A stretch of DNA of 5,633 bases, from the NCBI GenBank assembly GCA_947443815.1, contig CANEXR010000197.1, forward strand, positions 1-5,633, given 5' to 3'. Under the pieces are notes generated by a model. The model worked only from the letters and a program-made list of their open reading frames with translations, did not search any database and was not told the origin of the DNA. Positions within the stretch are counted from its first letter, which is position 1, and each line of letters begins with the position of its first letter. The DNA is from Flavobacteriaceae bacterium (lineage in GTDB: Bacteria > Bacteroidota > Bacteroidia > Flavobacteriales > Flavobacteriaceae). Shown here in pieces: positions 1-5,633 of the stretch. Position numbers and translations under genes: made by a program.

Positions 1-3000
1 AGACATCAGGTGCGACACACACTTTTGATTTAACAAAAAACACATCTTATATTCTTTCAGGGATTAATCTTGCTCAAACCCCTTATGGGTTATTGGATGA
101 TTTACCAGCAGGAACAATTGTCTCTTATCATTTAACAAATTCTGATGCAATAAATAATACGGGTGCTTTACCAGGTCTTTATACAATTCCCACTTCACAA
201 AATGGAAAAACTATATATGTAAGAGTTAGTAGCCCTTTATCCAGTTGCTATGAAATTCGTTCTTTTCAGCTTCAAATAGTTCCGGCACCTTACATTGCTT
301 CGGTTCCAGTTTCAGAAACACAGTGTTCTAGATCAACTGCTGATTTAAGAGCTGACTTTGATTTGAACAATCAAATTGCATTACTATTAGGACCTCAATC
401 TTCAGTTTATAATGTAGTCACTTTTTTTACCTCTTTATCTTCAGCTACAAGTAACACGAATGTATTTGGAATATCACCCACAAGAATACTTAGAACCTCC
501 ACAATAACGCTATGGGTTCGGTTGCAAAACATTTCAAATACAGATTGCTTTGTCACCACAAGTTTTAAGCTTACAGTGATACCACTTCCTAGGGTAGATG
601 TGGTTCCAAATACTTTTGTATGTACTTCGTTTAAACTACCACCATTAACTATTCCCGGTACAGAATATTGGAGCGGAATAAATGGGACAGGAACCCAGTT
701 TTTTTCTGGAAATACCATTAATGCGACAACTAGTTTATATACTTTTAATAAATCTAGTACTTGTTTTAACCAAAATCTGTTTAATGTAACAATTGCCGAT
801 TTGCCTTCAATAACGCCTAATTCAGTGGTTTACTGCACACAGTATAAACTTCCTGCATTGCCTTATGGGGATTATTATTTGCAAAGTGGTGGTTCAAAAA
901 CGGTTGGTAATACAAAATTAGCAGCAGGTTCCTATATTAGCAGTTCAGGCTTGAACAAAATTTATGTCTGGTTTGAGGATACTAGTGTGGTGCCTTCGTG
1001 TGCTAAAGAAACTTCATTTAATGTTACAATATTACCTTTTGTCCCTTTACCTGATTACAACAATCAATTTGGATGTACTACATATACGTTACCTGTAGAT
1101 GGTAATGGAGGAACTTATTATTCGGGTCCTAACAAAGGTCTCCCAATACTTCCAGCAGGAACAATTATTAATACAACTACTCCTATCTATGTTTATAAAG
1201 AAAGTGGAACCAATCCAATTAATTGTACTTCAGAAAAATCATTTACAGTATTCATTGGACTTTCGAGTATTACATTACCTACAGATATTAATTCTTGTTC
1301 TACTTATATTTTGCCTCCATTAGTTGTCGGTGAATATAGAACAGCTGCTGCGGGAGGAGGTTCTCAGGTAACCGCTGGGACTCCTATTAATAGCAATACA
1401 ACACTTTGGTTTTATGTTTCAGGAGAAAACTGTACAGATAATTTGTCGTTCATTATCACTATTACTATTCCACCATTACCCATTATGTTGGATACAGGTC
1501 CTTTGTGTGATTTATATTATTTACCAGCTGTGGCGCATTCTGGAAATTATTATACTGGACCACATGGAACAGGAACAATTCGTCCAGTTGGTTATCCAAT
1601 AACAAGTACTCAAACAATTTATTTTTATGACAAAGCAATTACAGGAACCTGTTATGTTGAAGAAGATTTTATAATTACAATATTTCCATCACCACTTGTA
1701 GATGCAAAACCAGTGGAAGTTTTGCAATGTAATCAAAGTTATATTTTAGATGATTTAACAAACGGAGAGTATTATGAATTTTCTGGAGGCCCCTCTCCAT
1801 CAAATCCAGTTTTACCAGCAGGATATGAAATCAAAACTTCAAAGGACATCTATGTTTATGCTGCGGCGGAATCTCCTAATAGTTGTGTTTCTGAATATAA
1901 GATAGAAATCACAATTGTAAATACAATAGTAAATCCCATAAAAGATGTTTTTGCTTGTGATAGTTATACACTTCCACCAATAATAGGGTTGGGTGATTAT
2001 TATACGGCTAGTGGAGGCCCAAATGGACTTGGGGTAAAATTGTCAGCTCCTTATACACCAATAACAACAACCACAACTTTGTATGTTTTTGCAGAAGATA
2101 ATAACAGAATAAAGTGTTCTGACGAAACTGTTTTTACCGTGACGATTTACACTACTCCAATTGTAGCTCCAATTAATCCAGTAACCGTTTGTGAGTCTTA
2201 TGTTTTGCCAGCATTAATTCCTCCTGCAACTAAATATTTTACGTCGCCGGGTGGACCAATTGGGACAAATATAGAAAAGTTTGCAGGAGACCTAATTACT
2301 TCATCAACTACACTTTATGCTTATGCTTATACTGGAGACAGTGCCACAAAACTATGTTATGATGAGCAGCCCTTAGTTATTACTATTAAATCAAAACCAA
2401 TACCAATATTAGATATTCTTCCTATTTGTGTAGATATTGAAACGGGTGTTATATATGATTCGTACCTTAGTTGTAATTATAAATCTCCTTCCTATTCTTT
2501 TTTATGGAAAAAAGAAGACGGATCAATAGTGAGTACTACTGATAATTTTTCAACGAAAATTCCAGGAAAATACATACTAACAGTTACTGATTTATCTTTA
2601 GGCGGTTGTACTTCTGATAATATACCTTTTGAAATTTTAATTTCATCAAGACCTGCACAAGTGACTTATGAAACAAGTGGTTGGTTTTCTAATTCCCAGA
2701 CAATTACAATACATGCTACACCCTATGTAGGATATGCTAGCAATTTTTTGTATGCATTAGATAACGATTTGCCGCAACAAAGTAATATTTTTACTAATGT
2801 AAAATCAGGAATTCATGAGGTTATAGTCAGTGATGCTAATGGTTGTGGATCATCTCCGACGCCCATCTCAATAAAATTGATTAGTAGCCCTAAACTATTT
2901 ACACCTAATGGGGATGGTTATAATGATATTTGGGATATTGTTGGATTACAAAGTCAGGACAATCCCAAATTATATATTTTTGATAGGTATGGTAAGTTAC

Positions 3001-3146
3001 TGAAGCAATTATTTTTAAATGGAGAAGGCTGGGATGGAACTTATAATGGTCAAGCAATGCCATCAGATGATTATTGGTTTACAATATCTTATTTAGAAAA
3101 TGGTGTTCCTAAAGTTTATCGGTCTCATTTTTCATTGATTAGGTGA
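1..3146 (+). CDS. Large repeat-containing surface protein with C-terminal T9SS type B sorting domain (5' end missing)
   Basis: The frame is open from the left edge (first full codon at 3) to TGA at 3144-3146, giving 1047 residues of a longer protein. A TTG at 93 is not a credible start because coding sequence of the same character runs through it from the edge. Residues 1 to about 200 form two longer beta-rich units ending in 'SFQLQIVPAP' and 'SFKLTVIPLP'. Residues 207 to about 808 form eight shorter repeats, each with two cysteines. Residues 809 to about 880 look Ig/PKD-like ('YSFLWKKEDG', 'GKYILTVTD'). Residues about 883-962 resemble adhesin modules ('FLYALDND', 'GIHEVIVSDANGCG'). From 'FTPNGDGYNDIW' (residue 966) to the terminal 'HFSLIR' is the CHU_C/gliding-motility C-terminal domain, known to direct export through the type IX secretion system and, for type B substrates such as SprB, surface display. 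An adhesin or motility-related role is inferred; the ligand is unknown. The signal peptide should lie off-window. Confidence 0.93.
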   Translation, partial: TSGATHTFDLTKNTSYILSGINLAQTPYGLLDDLPAGTIVSYHLTNSDAINNTGALPGLYTIPTSQNGKTIYVRVSSPLSSCYEIRSFQLQIVPAPYIASVPVSETQCSRSTADLRADFDLNNQIALLLGPQSSVYNVVTFFTSLSSATSNTNVFGISPTRILRTSTITLWVRLQNISNTDCFVTTSFKLTVIPLPRVDVVPNTFVCTSFKLPPLTIPGTEYWSGINGTGTQFFSGNTINATTSLYTFNKSSTCFNQNLFNVTIADLPSITPNSVVYCTQYKLPALPYGDYYLQSGGSKTVGNTKLAAGSYISSSGLNKIYVWFEDTSVVPSCAKETSFNVTILPFVPLPDYNNQFGCTTYTLPVDGNGGTYYSGPNKGLPILPAGTIINTTTPIYVYKESGTNPINCTSEKSFTVFIGLSSITLPTDINSCSTYILPPLVVGEYRTAAAGGGSQVTAGTPINSNTTLWFYVSGENCTDNLSFIITITIPPLPIMLDTGPLCDLYYLPAVAHSGNYYTGPHGTGTIRPVGYPITSTQTIYFYDKAITGTCYVEEDFIITIFPSPLVDAKPVEVLQCNQSYILDDLTNGEYYEFSGGPSPSNPVLPAGYEIKTSKDIYVYAAAESPNSCVSEYKIEITIVNTIVNPIKDVFACDSYTLPPIIGLGDYYTASGGPNGLGVKLSAPYTPITTTTTLYVFAEDNNRIKCSDETVFTVTIYTTPIVAPINPVTVCESYVLPALIPPATKYFTSPGGPIGTNIEKFAGDLITSSTTLYAYAYTGDSATKLCYDEQPLVITIKSKPIPILDILPICVDIETGVIYDSYLSCNYKSPSYSFLWKKEDGSIVSTTDNFSTKIPGKYILTVTDLSLGGCTSDNIPFEILISSRPAQVTYETSGWFSNSQTITIHATPYVGYASNFLYALDNDLPQQSNIFTNVKSGIHEVIVSDANGCGSSPTPISIKLISSPKLFTPNGDGYNDIWDIVGLQSQDNPKLYIFDRYGKLLKQLFLNGEGWDGTYNGQAMPSDDYWFTISYLENGVPKVYRSHFSLIR
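621..2426 (+). repeat. Eight tandem protein repeats with a conserved cysteine pair
   Basis: Eight units lie inside the large surface-protein gene, with first cysteine codons at 621, 834, 1074, 1296, 1506, 1728, 1956 and 2190; a ninth cysteine at 2427 begins a different module. Spacing is 70-80 codons. The shared pattern is C-x3-Y/F-x-LP, then G-x-YY near a glycine-rich turn, often an 'AG(T/Y)xI' element, a 'LYVY'-like strand, a second cysteine, and a closing strand ending in TI or FI. All eight units keep both cysteines (second-cysteine contexts include STCFN, PSCAK, INCTS, GTCYV and IKCSD). The likely reading is a chain of small beta-sandwich domains, each perhaps locked by one disulfide after export. 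DNA identity between units is low apart from short stretches, so the array is old rather than recently expanded. Confidence 0.88.
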
Positions 3147-3176
3147 TTTTTAAAATAGAAAGTATATTACATCTTT

Positions 3177-3236
3177 TCACATACAAAAAAGGGATACTAC
3201 TTTTTCAATAAAGTACTATCCCTTTTTTGTATGTGA
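3177..3236. terminator. Bidirectional intrinsic terminator between convergent genes
   Basis: A 19-base arm at 3178-3196 (cacatacaaaaaagggata) is perfectly complementary to 3217-3235. After a single C/C mismatch (3197/3216) the stem continues for six pairs (tacttt, 3198-3203, with aaagta, 3210-3215), closing on a six-base loop; T3177 and A3236 add one outer pair. The core is an A6-GGGATA ... TATCCC-T6 arrangement, so transcripts from either strand carry a hairpin followed by six U residues. It lies 30 bases after the surface-protein stop and 13 bases after the methyltransferase stop, as expected for a shared two-way terminator. Confidence 0.88.
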
Positions 3237-3249
3237 TTAATCAAGAATA

Positions 3250-4059
3250 CTATTCTGTTTTTCCTTTTTCTATCTCTCTTTTTTTTTGCCAAAAAGAAGT
3301 TTGCGAAATATACAATCCCATAGGGGTAAATCCAGTAAATCTTTTTCTTTTATATAATGAGTCCAGATACAAACCTCCAGGCCAATTATTGGGGTGATCA
3401 GCGTTATCCAAAACTATCCAACCTCCTTTTTTTAATTTCGATAATGACCGATTTATACATTCGTTGCGGTTATTAAAATCATTTGCCCCATCAACTATGA
3501 TTAAATCAAAGCTCTCATTTTTTGTTTTATCAAGGAATTTCCATGTTTCTTCTTTTTGTATGTTTTTAAAAGAAAACGCTTTGATAACTTCTTTGTCAAA
3601 AGAGGCCGATTTAGCATGATCACGAACTGTTTTATACCATATTTCATGATGTTCAATGCTGGTAACATTACACTTTTTTTCAAGAAACCATAATGTCGAA
3701 TTTCCAGAACCAAATTCTAATACTTTTTTTCCAGGGCTCAAAATTTTATCCAAAAAAGCAATTGCTTCATATACAATAAAGGGTATTGGTTTCTCAATGA
3801 TATAATTTTTTTTAGCTTGTCTATAAGTTTGTATTGCTGGCAACAAATATTTAAATGAGGACAGATTAATAGTATTCCATTCAAAATCCGTGAATCGCAA
3901 TGAAGCTTTATGGGAGTATTGTTTTCCTTTATCATTCCATGAAACGGTATAGGAGCCAGATAGTTTATTGATTTTTTTTTCATAGAATGTATTAGCAGGA
4001 ACATTGAACAAACCTTCCACCAATGCAATTTTTTTCTCAAGCAAAGTAGTATATTTCAT
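3250..4059 (-). CDS. Class I SAM-dependent methyltransferase, substrate unknown
   Basis: The protein is 269 residues from the ATG at 4057-4059, ending at TAG. A TTG two codons upstream is possible, but the ATG is preferred; no Shine-Dalgarno is seen. After an N-terminal region of about 110 residues with no motif I recognise comes a Rossmann methyltransferase core: motif I 'VLEFGSGNST' (113-122, SAM binding), the acidic end of strand 2 'SIEHHE' (134-139), 'FDLIIVDGA' (184-192) and 'KGGWIVLDNAD' (211-221). The layout matches small methyltransferases of the Methyltransf_24 type, which often sit in lipopolysaccharide or exopolysaccharide clusters. No predicted membrane segment or signal peptide is apparent, so it is probably cytoplasmic. 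Lying downstream of an acyltransferase-3 gene, it may methylate a sugar or a surface-polymer precursor, but the sequence does not identify the acceptor. It is the last gene of the leftward set and ends at the shared terminator. Confidence 0.87.
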   Translation of the reverse strand: MKYTTLLEKKIALVEGLFNVPANTFYEKKINKLSGSYTVSWNDKGKQYSHKASLRFTDFEWNTINLSSFKYLLPAIQTYRQAKKNYIIEKPIPFIVYEAIAFLDKILSPGKKVLEFGSGNSTLWFLEKKCNVTSIEHHEIWYKTVRDHAKSASFDKEVIKAFSFKNIQKEETWKFLDKTKNESFDLIIVDGANDFNNRNECINRSLSKLKKGGWIVLDNADHPNNWPGGLYLDSLYKRKRFTGFTPMGLYISQTSFWQKKREIEKGKTE

Positions 4060-4077
4060 AATCAAAATATTTTCAGG

Positions 4078-4230
4078 TTAGTTTGTGTTAATATTTATAT
4101 GCTTGATTAGTATGCCTTTATTTTTAACATTATTTATTAATGCCCTTAATTCATATTGAGATTTAAAATTAGTTTCAAAACAGTATGTTTTTTTTGTATT
4201 AATAAAAAACAAGTCTTTTTTAATACACAC
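4078..4230 (-). CDS. Possible small ORF or gene remnant, about 50 codons (GTG start)
   Basis: This frame on the minus strand is open from a stop near 4248 to TAA at 4078-4080 and has no ATG. GTG at 4228-4230 would give 50 residues and TTG at 4213-4215 would give 45. The translation contains stretches such as 'TYCFETNFKSQYELRAL' and 'NNVKNKGILIKHIN', which look more protein-like than random AT-rich sequence. The stop lies only 18 bases before the methyltransferase ATG, an operon-like spacing. I recognise no family. It could be a genuine small gene, the tail of a decayed gene, a missed 5' extension of the region, or a chance opening; high A+T content inflates Lys, Asn and Ile in any frame. Lack of an ATG and of a visible ribosome binding site counts against it. 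Confidence 0.3.
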   Translation of the reverse strand: MCIKKDLFFINTKKTYCFETNFKSQYELRALINNVKNKGILIKHININTN

Positions 4231-4246
4231 AAGAAAAGAAAACCGT

Positions 4247-4267
4247 TATATGGCTTTATCCCATATA
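4247..4267 (-). terminator. Possible weak terminator hairpin after the acyltransferase gene
   Basis: A perfect seven-base inverted repeat (tatatgg at 4247-4253, ccatata at 4261-4267) encloses a seven-base loop, starting one base beyond the acyltransferase stop codon. On the minus strand it is followed by a T-rich but interrupted stretch (acggttttcttttctt). The short AT-rich stem and broken T run make it at best a weak terminator or an RNA-processing or stability hairpin. Read-through into the downstream methyltransferase gene remains possible. Confidence 0.35.
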
Positions 4268-4268
4268 C

Positions 4269-5444
4269 TTAGTTTATTGTACTGTTTATATTGGTAAGTT
4301 GTTTTTCTGTTATCTTAAATAAAGACTTTACTTTAATATTATCTCTGAGCTTTAGAAAAGGGAATTCGATATAACGATACATTAAAATTGAAAAAATAAA
4401 AAGGAGAACCCAATAAGTAATGTAAATTAAAAAATAACCTAAATTTCCTAATGCAATAAATGATGCTGTCTTTTGGAAAGGCACTAATACATTTCGAAGT
4501 AAAAAAGATAAATTTATTAAATACATAGAATAGGATATAATACTTATTATGCGAATCCATTTTGTTAAAAAAGGATAAGGCAATTCTTTAATTGTAGTTA
4601 AATAAGGTATTGCAAAAAAAGCGATAAGACATTCTAAATGAGATCTTAAAAAAATATTATATACCAATGTATGAAAATTTATTTTTGGAATTATAAAAGA
4701 TAAAATAACACATAAAACGGCTAATTTCATGCCCTTTTTTTCTAATTTCAGCCATATATTTGGCACGTATTTTTGTAAGTAGACTAACAAAATTCCTAAA
4801 GCAATTGAGTTTAAACGGGTTGCAACAATTCTTCTATAATGGGCGTCCCAATCATCAAGGCCAATTGCATTTTGATATTGATAAAAAGTATATAATATTG
4901 GGCCTATAAAAAACAATAGTATCGTAATACTAAGAGCCCTTTTTATATTTTTAAAATAGCCTAAAAAAACTAAAATGACCAATGGAAATAATATATAAAA
5001 CCATTCTTCAATAGATAAACTCCAAGATTCGGAAAAGAAGAAGTAGGCTGGACCAAATAAGTTTTGGAAAAAATATAAATATTTTAAATAGTCCAATTGA
5101 AATGTTCCGTTTCCAAAAGCAAATAAAATTAGAATTAAATAAGTAAAAAAATAAGCAGGCAATGTACGAAGCCATCTTCTCATCCAAAATTGACCAATTG
5201 AAAAATTATTTTTGCTTAATTCATTTACTAAAATACCACCTATTAAATACCCGCTCAAAACAAAGAAAAGAGAAACTCCATCAAATGCCGATATAAATAC
5301 ATTATGTATTGAACGATAATTTGGGGAGACTAATAATACACCATGCCCATACACAGTTACCAATATCGCAAAACTACGTATTACGTCTAACCCAATATTT
5401 CTCTGCGCATTTTTTGACAAAATATACTCAATACAATTTTTCAT
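4269..5444 (-). CDS. Acyltransferase-3 family membrane O-acyltransferase (OafA-like)
   Basis: The protein is 391 residues, a normal length for the family, from ATG 5442-5444 to TAA. It is an integral inner-membrane protein with roughly ten hydrophobic segments, expected to transfer an acyl group, commonly acetyl, to sugars of a surface glycan. Family signatures are in order: 'LDVIRSFAILVTVYGHG' carries the R-x10-H motif (R23, H34) with the presumed catalytic histidine; 'SLFFVLSGYLIGG' (58-70); 'RRWLRTLPAYF' (89-99); 'SWSLSIEEWFY' (140-150); 'TRLNSIALGILL' (209-220); 'ISYSMYLINL' (303-312); and 'RYIEFP' (357-362) near the end. The usual 'YLxH' histidine in the late 'SYsxYL' segment is Asn311 here. 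The 24-residue tail after the last helix is polar and probably cytoplasmic. There is no SGNH domain fusion. The gene starts 37 bases after the upstream membrane-protein ORF, suggesting co-transcription. The acceptor is unknown; O-antigen, capsule or exopolysaccharide is inferred from the family. Confidence 0.92.
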   Translation of the reverse strand: MKNCIEYILSKNAQRNIGLDVIRSFAILVTVYGHGVLLVSPNYRSIHNVFISAFDGVSLFFVLSGYLIGGILVNELSKNNFSIGQFWMRRWLRTLPAYFFTYLILILFAFGNGTFQLDYLKYLYFFQNLFGPAYFFFSESWSLSIEEWFYILFPLVILVFLGYFKNIKRALSITILLFFIGPILYTFYQYQNAIGLDDWDAHYRRIVATRLNSIALGILLVYLQKYVPNIWLKLEKKGMKLAVLCVILSFIIPKINFHTLVYNIFLRSHLECLIAFFAIPYLTTIKELPYPFLTKWIRIISIISYSMYLINLSFLLRNVLVPFQKTASFIALGNLGYFLIYITYWVLLFIFSILMYRYIEFPFLKLRDNIKVKSLFKITEKQLTNINSTIN

Positions 5445-5481
5445 CTTAAGAAGATTAATTAATAATTATCTATTTTGTTTT

Positions 5482-5633
5482 TTATTTTTTTTCTAATTTT
5501 TTTATAATCTCCTTCCATTTTTCTAACTGATTAACCACTAATAATAGTCTGATTACCACCCAAAAAATGAATAATATAGTGAGTATTATTAAAGTAGTTG
5601 AAAAGGAAGAAATTAATCCAAACCCAACAAAAA
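5482..5633 (-). CDS. 3' end of an unidentified membrane protein (runs off the right edge)
   Basis: Reading leftward from the right edge, one frame is open for 49 codons (first full codon at 5629-5631) to TAA at 5482-5484, while the other two frames are broken. The visible C-terminus has a strongly hydrophobic stretch of about 25 residues ('LIILTILFIFWVVIRLLLVV' is its core), then the charged, helix-prone tail 'NQLEKWKEIIKKLEKK'. This is the pattern of a final transmembrane helix with a short cytoplasmic amphipathic tail. No ATG occurs in the visible part, so the start should be off-window. It lies 37 bases upstream of the acyltransferase gene in the same direction, consistent with one operon. 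The family cannot be named from so short a piece. T-rich DNA can mimic hydrophobic peptides, which limits confidence. Confidence 0.55.
   Translation of the reverse strand, partial: FVGFGLISSFSTTLIILTILFIFWVVIRLLLVVNQLEKWKEIIKKLEKK

Noticed and set aside
93..95. TTG as the true start of the surface-protein gene
   Set aside because: The same frame is open to the left edge with sequence of the same beta-rich, Thr/Asn-rich character, and no signal peptide follows the TTG, although an exported protein needs one.
407..718. Minus-strand open frame opposite the large surface-protein gene
   Set aside because: It lies wholly antisense to a well-supported coding region whose repeat pattern continues through it, and its translation shows no family features.
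101..1166. 'LPAGT' peptides as sortase (LPXTG-like) sorting signals
   Set aside because: They are internal, recur at the same place in beta repeats, and lack a following hydrophobic segment and basic tail. The organism type uses T9SS sorting, for which the C-terminal domain is present.
4063..4065. TTG two codons upstream of the methyltransferase ATG as start
   Set aside because: The ATG at 4057-4059 is the stronger codon and the extension adds only two residues. No ribosome binding site distinguishes them.
4066..4268. Promoter for the methyltransferase in the gap before it
   Set aside because: I looked for the Bacteroidota TAnnTTTG box with an upstream TTG on the minus strand and found no convincing match. 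T- and A-rich runs give only partial resemblances.
5443..5455. Small dyad (atctt-aag-aagat) overlapping the acyltransferase start codon
   Set aside because: Five-base arms with a three-base spacer in AT-rich DNA are expected by chance, and there is no other operator evidence.
5567..5633. Plus-strand ATG-initiated open frame of 22 codons running off the right edge
   Set aside because: It is directly antisense to the minus-strand membrane-protein end, which has a longer open frame, a helix-plus-charged-tail pattern and collinearity with the acyltransferase gene. The plus frame has no ribosome binding site or recognisable motif. It cannot be fully excluded without sequence to the right.

Overview
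The window looks like part of a chromosome from a Bacteroidota bacterium, most likely a Flavobacterium-like member of the Flavobacteriia. It is strongly AT-rich. The large gene on the left ends in a gliding-motility/type IX secretion (T9SS) type B sorting domain, which is essentially confined to this phylum. None of the starts I examined has a clear Shine-Dalgarno sequence, which is also usual there.

Layout. Positions 1-3146 (+) hold the 3' part of a very large secreted, repeat-rich surface protein whose start lies left of the window. It has two longer beta-sandwich-like units, then eight units of about 70-80 residues with a conserved cysteine pair, then two Ig/PKD- or adhesin-like modules and the C-terminal sorting domain. 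A long hairpin at 3177-3236 separates it from the leftward genes and looks like a two-way terminator.

Positions 3250-5633 are all read leftward. In transcription order they are: the 3' end of an unidentified membrane protein (5482 to the right edge), an acyltransferase-3 family integral membrane O-acyltransferase (4269-5444), a possible small ORF of about 50 codons (4078-4230), and a class I SAM-dependent methyltransferase (3250-4059). An acyltransferase-3 protein beside a small methyltransferase is typical of the decorating end of a surface polysaccharide (O-antigen, capsule or exopolysaccharide) cluster. That role is inferred from family and context; no glycosyltransferase or polymerase is visible here.

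The two halves are separate transcription units facing each other. Both probably concern the cell surface, one an exported adhesin-like protein and the other glycan modification, but nothing in the sequence shows that they work together. I saw no tRNA, rRNA, CRISPR array, insertion sequence or phage gene. No gene-free stretch exceeds 300 bases. I did not find a convincing undescribed system. The items most worth a second look are the cysteine-paired repeat array and the overlooked small ORF in the acyltransferase-methyltransferase gap.
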